A stretch of 5,835 nt of DNA from CAYFMH01 sp964344775. Its GTDB lineage: Bacteria > Patescibacteriota > Gracilibacteria > UBA4473. Every line of letters starts with the position of its first letter. Position 1 is the first letter of the stretch. Shown piece by piece: positions 1-4,424 of the stretch. The notes beneath the pieces were generated by a model. That model saw only the letters and a list, made by a program, of their open reading frames with translations. It ran no database searches and was not told the origin of the DNA. The translations under genes were made by a program, and so were the position numbers. The stretch lies in assembly GCA_964344775.1 (NCBI GenBank), contig CAYFOO010000074.1:1-5835 (forward strand), written 5' to 3'.

Positions 1-385
1 ATTTGGCATTTGGATTTCCGAGAGAGTATCCTTCTTTTAACTTTCTAGGAGTGTATTCACATAATGTAACAGAGACTTCAACTTTGTCTCCATCAATATC
101 AAAAATATAATTGCCATTAATTTTGATTAGTCGGTTATTAAAATGATCTATTACAAAATCTCTATCTTCTTCTTTCTCTATTTCATTTCCTTCGATTGCT
201 TTTCGAACACGCTCTATAAAACTTCCTCCCGTCATTTGTGATAATTCATCCCTAAATCTTCTTGAATATTGATGCTGATTTTCTCCTGATCTTTTTCTAA
301 ATTCAGGTAAACGTTCTGCAATATCATACAAAACATAACCATCCAAAATTGCATCCTCAGGAATTTCTCTTAAAGCGTTGGGCAT
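1..385 (-). CDS. Hypothetical protein, 5' part only (runs off the window)
   Basis: An open frame of 128 codons starts at the ATG complementary to 383-385 and continues without a stop past base 1, so the C-terminus is missing. The protein starts MPNALREIPEDAILDGYVLY. It is hydrophilic and charged, with a basic stretch near residues 30-50 (EFRKRSGENQHQYSRRFRDE), an acidic stretch near 75-82, and then alternating short hydrophobic segments (INGNYIFDIDGDKVEVSVTL) that look like beta strands. There is no signal peptide or membrane segment. I do not recognise the family and assign no function. The start is supported by a near-consensus promoter just upstream (405-433), which would leave a leader of only about a dozen bases; no SD site precedes it. 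Codons are AT-rich, unlike the genes to the right. Divergent orientation separates it from the MNT/HEPN cassette. Confidence 0.75.
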   Translation of the reverse strand, partial: MPNALREIPEDAILDGYVLYDIAERLPEFRKRSGENQHQYSRRFRDELSQMTGGSFIERVRKAIEGNEIEKEEDRDFVIDHFNNRLIKINGNYIFDIDGDKVEVSVTLCEYTPRKLKEGYSLGNPNAK

Positions 386-404
386 TTTAAAAAAGTTAAA
401 AAAT

Positions 405-433
405 CTTATATCACAGAATTAAATTTATGTCAA
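405..433 (-). promoter_or_regulatory. Sigma70-type promoter of the leftward gene
   Basis: On the minus strand a perfect -35 TTGACA (428-433) is followed by exactly 17 bases and then TATAAG (405-410), five of six matches to the -10 consensus. Transcription would begin near 398, only about 12 bases before the ATG at 385. The mRNA would therefore be nearly leaderless, which agrees with the lack of an SD site. Seen directly in the sequence; activity is inferred. Confidence 0.7.
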
Positions 434-499
434 ATAAAAATAAATAAAAAAAAAGCAAAATCAAAAGTTGTTCAGTTTTCCATGATCCATAAGGCTAAT

Positions 500-710
500 C
501 CGTGAATCCGGAAATTAAAATCTAGCTTATACATGCGGCTTTCACAAACTAAAGCAGTATTTTTTGCAATTTTTATGGACGACGACCATAGGGAGGAGTC
601 CAATAAAAATTGCATTTTTGCGAAAATCAAACTTAAAAGTACTACTTTCATCCAGAGCAATCCACAGTAAAACCTTATAGTATGGGGAAAAGCAATTTTC
701 GGATTCACGG
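500..710. repeat. 211-bp inverted-repeat (MITE-like) element
   Basis: The ends are inverted copies of a 17-mer: CCGTGAATCCGGAAATT at 500-516 and AATTTTCGGATTCACGG at 694-710, which match at 16 of 17 positions. A second inverted pair sits at the centre (565-580 and 598-614), and a weaker pair lies between (551-563 against 635-648, one indel and one mismatch). Just outside the ends are the near-identical direct heptamers GGCTAAT (493-499) and GGCCAAT (710-716), which might be a target duplication. No transposase is encoded. A non-autonomous mobile element fits best; a large transcribed hairpin is an alternative. Confidence 0.5.
565..614. repeat. Central long hairpin of the inverted-repeat element
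   Basis: TGCAATTTTTATGGAC (565-580) pairs with GTCCAATAAAAATTGCA (598-614). This gives 16 base pairs with a single bulged A and a 17-base loop (581-597). The loop contains GGGAGGA. There is no T-tract directly after the stem on either strand, so it does not look like an ordinary intrinsic terminator. Confidence 0.6.
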
Positions 711-787
711 GCCAATAAGTTGACTAAGTAGGGATTTGGCATCAATCGGTAATTTGCTTTTTAAACCCGACTCAGTAGATTGAAGCC

Positions 788-1099
788 ATGAATCTGGAGC
801 ACATTTCTTTGGAAGATTTGAAGGCCAAAATTTTGCCCATTTTTGAGGCGCATTTGGATCTGTCCCAGCATCAAGTTTTCTTTTTTGGATCTCGCGTGAC
901 GGGGACCAACTCACCACGTTCGGACATCGATATTGGGATCCTGGGCTCTGCATCAGTGTCACTTCAAACGATGGTAAATATCCGAGAATCCGTAGAAAAA
1001 TTAACAATTTTGTATAAAATCGATGTGGTGGATTTGATGGCCACGAGTGCTGATTTTCGAGAAGAAGCGCTCAAAAAAATTGAACCCCTGACTTCATGA
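788..1099 (+). CDS. MNT-type minimal nucleotidyltransferase (HI0073-like), probable antitoxin
   Basis: A 103-residue protein with the polymerase-beta-fold nucleotidyltransferase signature GSR-VTG-(x6)-SDIDIGI. G34-S35 begin the motif, D46 and D48 are the metal-binding pair, and D79 in KIDVVDL is the likely third acidic residue. The length is typical of stand-alone MNT proteins. It overlaps the next gene (HEPN domain) by four bases at ATGA, so the two are surely co-translated. In characterised MntA/HepT pairs (type VII toxin-antitoxin), the MNT partner inactivates the HEPN ribonuclease by adding AMP to a tyrosine. That role is inferred here; in the HI0073/HI0074 branch the biological role is less clear. 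The ATG at 788 has no recognisable SD but gives the standard N-terminal helix before the motif. Confidence 0.88.
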   Translation: MNLEHISLEDLKAKILPIFEAHLDLSQHQVFFFGSRVTGTNSPRSDIDIGILGSASVSLQTMVNIRESVEKLTILYKIDVVDLMATSADFREEALKKIEPLTS

Positions 1100-1476
1100 C
1101 TAAATTCACAAAACAGATCGAACAATTGAAAAAAGCCGTTGATCGATTGGCAGAAGTTTTGGCAGAACCAAAAACGAACATTGTTCGAGACTCTGCGATC
1201 AAGCGTTTTGAAATCACGTTGGATCTCGCCTGGAAAACTACCAAAAGCTACCTCAAGGAAAAAGAAGGGATTGATTGTAATTCTCCTCGTTCTTGTTTTC
1301 GAGAGGCTTTTGCCCAAGATCTGATTTCATACGATGAGGGGTGGATGCAGCTCGTGGATCTGAGAAATGAAACCGTGCATGCGTATGATGAGGCTTTCGC
1401 GGATATCGTTTATGCTCAGCTACCCAAGGCCTTGGAGCTTTTTCAGGAATTATTGAATGGTTTAAGTGAGAAATAA
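1096..1476 (+). CDS. HEPN-domain protein, HI0074-like nucleotidyltransferase substrate-binding protein, probable toxin
   Basis: A 126-residue, mostly helical protein. It has the pattern of the HI0074 family: RDSAIKRFEITLDLAWKTTK at 31-50, SPRSCFREAF at 63-72, and W83 before LVDLRNETVHAYDE at 87-100. The last segment contains R90-x4-H95-x-Y97, the HEPN RNase motif RX4HXY; in HepT toxins the tyrosine of this motif is the one AMPylated by the MNT partner. The intact R, H and Y suggest the ribonuclease centre and its switch are both preserved. The start overlaps the stop of the MNT gene (ATGA, 1096-1099), the usual arrangement for a cassette with fixed stoichiometry. Family membership is clear; toxin action is inference from related pairs. 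Confidence 0.88.
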   Translation: MTKFTKQIEQLKKAVDRLAEVLAEPKTNIVRDSAIKRFEITLDLAWKTTKSYLKEKEGIDCNSPRSCFREAFAQDLISYDEGWMQLVDLRNETVHAYDEAFADIVYAQLPKALELFQELLNGLSEK

Positions 1477-1507
1477 AATTAGTGGTTAGTTCAGAAATAT
1501 TTTTAAC

Positions 1508-2932
1508 ATGAATATCTATCGCATCAAAGAACCGTTTGTCTTCACCATTTTTGGAGCCTCCGGAGATCTGGCGAAACTGAAAATTTTCCCAGCCCTGTTT
1601 GCGCTGGCCGAACAAAAGCGATTTCCGTCCCACTACGCGATCGTGGGTTATGCCCGTTCGGCAATGGCAAAAGACGACTTCAGAAAACTTTTCGAAGAAT
1701 CCGTTCGGGCTTCTCGAAAAGAATGGAATGATTACCAAGAAGAAATCCTAAAAGAACTGCTCGAGCACGTATTTTATTTTGCGGGGAAGTATGACCAGAT
1801 CGAGGATTTCAAAAAATATAAAGTGGAATTACCAAAATTTTGTGGCGAGTGTCCGACGATGCAGATTGCATACTTCTCTGTCCCGCCGACGATGTTCGAG
1901 CCGATCGTGGAAAATCTGGGGAAGACCAAAAAAGATGGCGAAGATATTCGATTAGTGCTCGAAAAACCTTTTGGAGAAGATGAAAAAAGTGCCCAGAAGT
2001 TATTTCACTTCGTGAAGGATTTTTTTGAAGAAAAAGATGTCTATCTGCTCGATCACTACCTGGGCAAAAAAGCCGTCCGAAGCCTGATCCCACTCCGGCA
2101 TATGAATCGCATCCTGAGTCTGGTGATCAAAGGGCGAGAGATCGCCAATATCCAAATTTCCGCGTTAGAGACCGTGGGTGTGGGTAAGCGAATCGGCTAC
2201 TTCGATGAAGTAGGGGCGGTCAAAGATATGATCCAATCACATCTGCTTCAGATTCTTGCGCTCATCACTATGTCGATCCCGATCGAGAGAGATGCTGAGA
2301 ATGTCCAAGAAGAAAAAGCCTCCGCCCTGGCTCGGCTCAAATTTACTCCAGACCCCAAAAATATCTCGCTCGGGCAGTACGAAGGGTACAAAATGGAAAA
2401 TGAGGTGACGAAAAATTCAGAAACGCCAACCTTTGCGGCGCTCAAACTGGAAATCAATCAAGAGAGTTGGCATGGGGTGCCGATTTTTCTCCGAAGTGGG
2501 AAGAAGCTCGATCAAAAACACACCTACCTCGTGATCGAACTGAGGAAATTTAATTTCCAACCAGAAAATCACGAGCCCAACCGTGTGGTGATCGAACTCT
2601 ATCCGGATGAAAAGCTCAACCTCCGGCTACTCGATGAAGATGGCGCCACGGCTCGACTGGGAGAGATTGGAGTCAGTGAGTCGATTGCTTGTCAGGGGGA
2701 TTTTTGTCTGCCGGAACATGGATTATTACTTTTGGACGTGATCCGTGGAGAGAAGATGCATTTCCTGAGCTTCGATGAGATCTTGGCTTCTTGGGAAGTG
2801 GTCGACAAAGTACTCGACTTCGTAAAAACAGAAAAAATTCTGGTGGAAACTTACCAGGCAGGATCGTGTGGACCGGCATCGCAGCGAGAAATGATAGAGG
2901 GGGAGGGGTTTCGGTGGTATGGGAGCAATTAA
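1508..2932 (+). CDS. zwf: Glucose-6-phosphate 1-dehydrogenase
   Basis: A 474-residue cytoplasmic enzyme that oxidises glucose-6-phosphate to 6-phosphogluconolactone with reduction of NAD(P)+, the first step of the oxidative pentose phosphate pathway. Visible landmarks are the Rossmann nucleotide motif GASGDLAKLK (16-25), R50 in GYARS where NADP-preferring enzymes bind the 2'-phosphate, EKPFG (152-156), the substrate motif DHYLGK (182-187), the catalytic-base segment DMIQSHLLQ with H245, and RSGKKL (329-334). The C-terminus keeps YQAGSCGP before the last helix. The length is slightly below the family's usual 480-500. Small deviations are S244 for the usual Asn in QNHLLQ and Cys for Trp in AGSWGP; neither removes a catalytic residue. 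The ATG at 1508 lies 31 bases after the HEPN stop, has no SD, and gives the normal short N-terminus. The lactonase gene follows. Confidence 0.97.
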   Translation: MNIYRIKEPFVFTIFGASGDLAKLKIFPALFALAEQKRFPSHYAIVGYARSAMAKDDFRKLFEESVRASRKEWNDYQEEILKELLEHVFYFAGKYDQIEDFKKYKVELPKFCGECPTMQIAYFSVPPTMFEPIVENLGKTKKDGEDIRLVLEKPFGEDEKSAQKLFHFVKDFFEEKDVYLLDHYLGKKAVRSLIPLRHMNRILSLVIKGREIANIQISALETVGVGKRIGYFDEVGAVKDMIQSHLLQILALITMSIPIERDAENVQEEKASALARLKFTPDPKNISLGQYEGYKMENEVTKNSETPTFAALKLEINQESWHGVPIFLRSGKKLDQKHTYLVIELRKFNFQPENHEPNRVVIELYPDEKLNLRLLDEDGATARLGEIGVSESIACQGDFCLPEHGLLLLDVIRGEKMHFLSFDEILASWEVVDKVLDFVKTEKILVETYQAGSCGPASQREMIEGEGFRWYGSN

Positions 2933-2946
2933 TAAAGAACAGAGAA

Positions 2947-2991
2947 TCCGCCTTCGTTTAGCTTCAGAAAATAAATTCGAACTACGGCGGA
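2947..2991. repeat. Imperfect TCCGCC/GGCGGA palindrome in the zwf-pgl gap
   Basis: TCCGCC (2947-2952) and TTCG (2953-2956) can pair with CGAA (2978-2981) and GGCGGA (2986-2991). The result is a stem with a four-base bulge around an AT-rich loop. No T-run follows, so a terminator is unlikely. Short palindromes with this core recur between genes in many Patescibacteria genomes, to my recollection. The hairpin at 4196-4215 in this window has the same GGCGGA/TCCGCC core. Confidence 0.45.
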
Positions 2992-3018
2992 CAGGCAATT
3001 AGCAGTGAACAATTAACA

Positions 3019-3711
3019 ATGAGTAATTACAAATTCAAAATGCAAAAAGCAAAATTAAAAATTATGAAAGATGAAAAAATCTTTTGGGACGCCGTTTTAG
3101 ATTTGGTTCAGAAAGCAAAAAATGAAGCGGGAGATCAATTTCGAATTGCGGCGAGTGGGGGGAGTTCGGCGGGGATTTTTGATGTTTTAAGGGATCACGA
3201 TTTTGATTTTTCGGATACGGCACTTTTTCAGGTGGATGAGAGATTTGTCCCACATGATCATCCGGATTCCAATTTCAAGCTATTGGACGAGAAAGTGGGG
3301 GATTTCGTTTCTCGTTTTTACGCGTTTCCGATTTGCTCTACGCCGGAAGAAAGTGCAGAGAAATACGCAGAAGTTTTGCGAGCTGATAAAGACGGATTTC
3401 TTTTTGATCTGACGATCTTGGGGATTGGACCGGATGGGCACACGGCGTCACTTTTTCCAGGAGATCCTGTTTTAGACAAAAATGAAAAGCTGACGGTGCA
3501 TACTCAGACAGAGGCATTTGCGATCCGAGATCGGTTGACGCTGACTTTCCCGGCGATTGGGAGGAGTCGGAAGATTCTCGTCTTGATGATGGGGGCGGAG
3601 AAACGAGACATTTTTGAAAAAATCACTCATCCGGAGGTGGATTTTCATTTATTTCCGGGGCGGAAGATTTTGGATTTTGATCAGGGGGAGATTTTGTTTT
3701 TGGATGTTTGA
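3019..3711 (+). CDS. pgl: 6-phosphogluconolactonase (DevB/Pgl type)
   Basis: A 230-residue enzyme that hydrolyses 6-phosphogluconolactone, the product of the preceding zwf, to 6-phosphogluconate. Motifs in order are ASGGSS (45-50, phosphate loop, usually SGGSTP), QVDERFVP (71-78), DSNFKLL (83-89) and GIGPDGHTASLFPG (135-148) with the proposed catalytic H141; DRLTLTF (171-177) follows. The length is normal for the family. The start is uncertain. The first 15 residues (MSNYKFKMQKAKLKI) are encoded by AT-rich simple sequence of intergenic character. ATG 3064 (M16) is an alternative, although it leaves a short strand before the SGG loop. None of the candidate starts has an SD. It lies 86 bases after zwf, and the two are probably co-transcribed. 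No gnd is present in the window. Confidence 0.94.
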   Translation: MSNYKFKMQKAKLKIMKDEKIFWDAVLDLVQKAKNEAGDQFRIAASGGSSAGIFDVLRDHDFDFSDTALFQVDERFVPHDHPDSNFKLLDEKVGDFVSRFYAFPICSTPEESAEKYAEVLRADKDGFLFDLTILGIGPDGHTASLFPGDPVLDKNEKLTVHTQTEAFAIRDRLTLTFPAIGRSRKILVLMMGAEKRDIFEKITHPEVDFHLFPGRKILDFDQGEILFLDV

Positions 3712-3815
3712 TACCAGATAGGTCCAAAAAATAAAATTAAGAGTGTTGATAAGCAAAAAATAATTTTGATTTCACATCAGTGAAGAAAAAAATTTAAAGC
3801 ATTTTTATAAAACTA

Positions 3816-3844
3816 TTGACAAGTTGGCAATATTTTGCTACATA
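3816..3844 (+). promoter_or_regulatory. Promoter of the long leader / collagen-like gene
   Basis: A perfect TTGACA (3816-3821), a 17-base spacer and TACATA (3839-3844), with TG (3836-3837) placed as in an extended -10. The -10 itself is weak, but the -35, the spacing and the TG compensate. The start point would be near 3851. The site lies about 410 bases ahead of the SD-preceded ATG at 4257, so its first product is either the long leader or a separate small RNA. Confidence 0.6.
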
Positions 3845-3853
3845 GTATGGTGT

Positions 3854-3883
3854 CAGGAGACTTGTATGCCCTCCTGGTGCTGA
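3854..3883 (+). promoter_or_regulatory. SD-masking hairpin and five-codon mini-ORF
   Basis: CAGGAG (3854-3859) pairs perfectly with CTCCTG (3871-3876). AGGAG is an SD site placed six bases before ATG 3866, which opens MPSWC and stops at TGA 3881-3883. The predicted transcription start is only a few bases upstream, so this would be the first translatable signal on the mRNA, with its SD buried in the hairpin. The pairing is seen in the sequence; a leader-peptide role is speculative. Confidence 0.3.
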
Positions 3884-4018
3884 TAAAAAAGCAGGAAGGA
3901 AGCAGAAATAAGCAAGGAAAAAACAACAAAATAACTAAAAATTCTTTGCTTTAATCCACTTAATTCTTTCTGCAAAAACAAAAATAAAATAAATACTTTT
4001 GGCTTATTGCTAAAAGTT

Positions 4019-4039
4019 ACCGTGAAACGGTTTTTGTTC
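4019..4039 (+). terminator. Weak terminator-like hairpin in the leader
   Basis: ACCGT (4019-4023) pairs with ACGGT (4027-4031) over a GAA loop and is followed by TTTTGTTC and more Ts up to 4043. Five base pairs is short for an intrinsic terminator. If it works, the promoter at 3816 would make a small RNA of roughly 190 bases, and read-through would be needed to reach the collagen-like gene. Confidence 0.3.
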
Positions 4040-4056
4040 TTTTACATTTCGGTCAA

Positions 4057-4146
4057 GATGTCGAGGTATCCTCGGCCTTAGTATAGCTGAGCCATCTCCG
4101 TTATGGAGATGCGCGGGTTATCGAGGCCGAAGACCGCCTCGATATC
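4057..4146 (+). ncRNA. Rod-like structured RNA element of unknown class
   Basis: A 90-base segment folds into one extended rod. P1 pairs 4057-4066 (GATGTCGAGG) with 4137-4146 (CCTCGATATC): 10 pairs, one of them G-U. P2 pairs 4072-4079 (TCGGCCTT) with 4123-4130 (GAGGCCGA): 8 pairs. A middle stem pairs 4083-4088 with 4116-4121. P3 pairs CATCTCC (4093-4099) with GGAGATG (4105-4111) around a GTTAT loop. A T-rich tract follows at 4147-4164. Repeated TCGAGG (4061-4066, 4121-4126) and CCTCG (4070-4074, 4137-4141) allow competing folds. I cannot match it to a known riboswitch, tRNA or other RNA family. Confidence 0.5.
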
Positions 4147-4164
4147 CTTTCTTTTATTATTTTC
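4119..4164 (+). terminator. Possible conditional intrinsic terminator (alternative fold)
   Basis: 4119-4126 (TATCGAGG) pairs perfectly with 4137-4144 (CCTCGATA), giving eight pairs over a ten-base loop. The tract CCTTTCTTTTATTATTTT follows. This stem cannot coexist with P1 or P2 of the rod at 4057-4146, because both its arms are shared with them. Such a shared-arm layout is typical of attenuators. The T-tract is interrupted, so its strength is uncertain. Confidence 0.4.
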
Positions 4165-4195
4165 AAATAATTTTTTCCAAAAATTTTCACAAAAG

Positions 4196-4215
4196 TCGGC
4201 GGAATGGTCCGCCGA
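4196..4215. repeat. Perfect 8-bp GC-rich hairpin before the collagen-like gene
   Basis: TCGGCGGA (4196-4203), loop ATGG, TCCGCCGA (4208-4215). The stem has no mismatch and no T-tract after it on the plus strand. It marks the abrupt switch from the AT-rich leader to GC-rich sequence and shares its core with the palindrome between zwf and pgl. Confidence 0.65.
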
Positions 4216-4227
4216 TCAACCCCAACC

Positions 4228-4244
4228 GCGCCCAAGGCGGGCGC
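4228..4244 (+). promoter_or_regulatory. Hairpin abutting the SD site
   Basis: GCGCCC (4228-4233) pairs with GGGCGC (4239-4244) around AAGGC. The stem ends one base before the SD AAGGAGG at 4245, so it leaves the SD single-stranded. It could protect the mRNA end or set ribosome access. The pairing is seen; the function is inferred. Confidence 0.45.
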
Positions 4245-4251
4245 AAGGAGG
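4245..4251 (+). promoter_or_regulatory. Canonical SD site that fixes the start at ATG 4257
   Basis: AAGGAGG is a full match to the anti-SD complement. It lies five bases before ATG 4257, an effective spacing. The ATG at 4252 immediately follows the SD and is too close. This is the only gene in the window with a clear SD, which strongly favours 4257 over the GTG at 4300 or the ATG at 4384 as the real start, although 4257 is in a different frame from the main gene body. Confidence 0.85.
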
Positions 4252-4256
4252 ATGAG

Positions 4257-4424
4257 ATGAAGATCTCAACCATCGCCGCCCGTGGTGGCGGCTTGCTGAG
4301 TGGCGTATCGCTGCTCAGCGGAGCTTTGTTTCTCACCGACGCGGGGAGAGCCCTGTTGCTCTCTCTGGGGATTATGGGGGGGGATGACCGGACTTTCGGC
4401 GACCGCTCTCGCGGGGGGGATTGA
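4257..4424 (+). CDS. Signal-peptide frame as actually readable with G8 (55 codons)
   Basis: Read literally, translation from the SD-supported ATG gives MKISTIAARGGGLLSGVSLL and further hydrophobic residues up to GIMGG. It then enters DDRTFGDRSRGGD and stops at TGA 4422-4424. The hydrophobic half is what a signal peptide or membrane anchor looks like, and the charged tail after the G-run is what an out-of-frame reading looks like. In the other frame, the 28 residues before 4384 contain three Cys and several charged residues and are not signal-like. The true coding frame therefore appears to switch at the G-run. With eight Gs this short peptide would be the only product, the OFF state. Confidence 0.6.
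   Translation: MKISTIAARGGGLLSGVSLLSGALFLTDAGRALLLSLGIMGGDDRTFGDRSRGGD

Larger units (their letters stand above)
386..787. other. Non-coding interval between divergent genes
   Basis: About 400 bases with no gene I can support. The left part is very A/T-rich (A-runs near 440-470) and carries the promoter of the leftward gene. The middle holds the inverted-repeat element 500-710. The right part, 711-787, must contain the start signal of the MNT/HEPN cassette. TTGACT at 720-725 is a possible -35, but no good -10 lies at the proper distance, so I call no promoter there. Minus-strand open frames of 67 and 78 codons overlap each other in this interval and look like chance frames. Confidence 0.6.
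3712..4256. other. Long non-coding leader region of the collagen-like gene
   Basis: About 545 bases without a convincing gene. The first 100 are A/T-rich, with no clear terminator after pgl. A strong promoter follows at 3816-3844, so the transcript would carry a leader of about 400 bases before the ATG at 4257. In order, that leader contains: a CAGGAG/CTCCTG hairpin over a five-codon mini-ORF; a purine-rich stretch; a loose stem (GCAGAAA 3902-3908 with TTTCTGC 3967-3973, enclosing AAGCAA 3910-3915 with TTGCTT 3946-3951); a short hairpin before T-runs (4019-4031); the rod structure 4057-4146; and two GC-rich hairpins before the SD. Confidence 0.6.

Noticed and set aside
472..745. Minus-strand frames of 78 and 67 codons
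   Set aside because: They overlap one another inside the inverted-repeat element, have no SD or promoter, and show no family motif. I could not support a transposase remnant.
3894..3905. GGAAGGAAGCAG, identical to the conserved apical motif of SRP (4.5S) RNA, followed by TAAGC
   Set aside because: The bases before it do not provide the CC and TCAGG that must pair around the GGAA tetraloop, and no flanking helix forms. The tract is simply purine-rich, so the match is probably chance.
4072..4125. Partial resemblance to the 3' half of a c-di-GMP-I riboswitch (GGCCT...CTCCG...CGGGTTA.CGA)
   Set aside because: The required 5' half (CACGCA and GGCAAACC type elements) is absent and the pairing scheme differs.
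4061..4143. tRNA-like cloverleaf (TTAGTATAG D-loop look, 17-base anticodon-like arm, 7-bp closing stem)
   Set aside because: There is no TTCRA T-loop, no U before the putative anticodon triplet, and the arm spacing is wrong. The rod fold pairs far more bases.
4300..4383. GTG 4300 as the true start of the collagen-like gene
   Set aside because: It has no SD, and the peptide it would add has three Cys and charged residues rather than a signal sequence. The consensus SD points to ATG 4257 instead.
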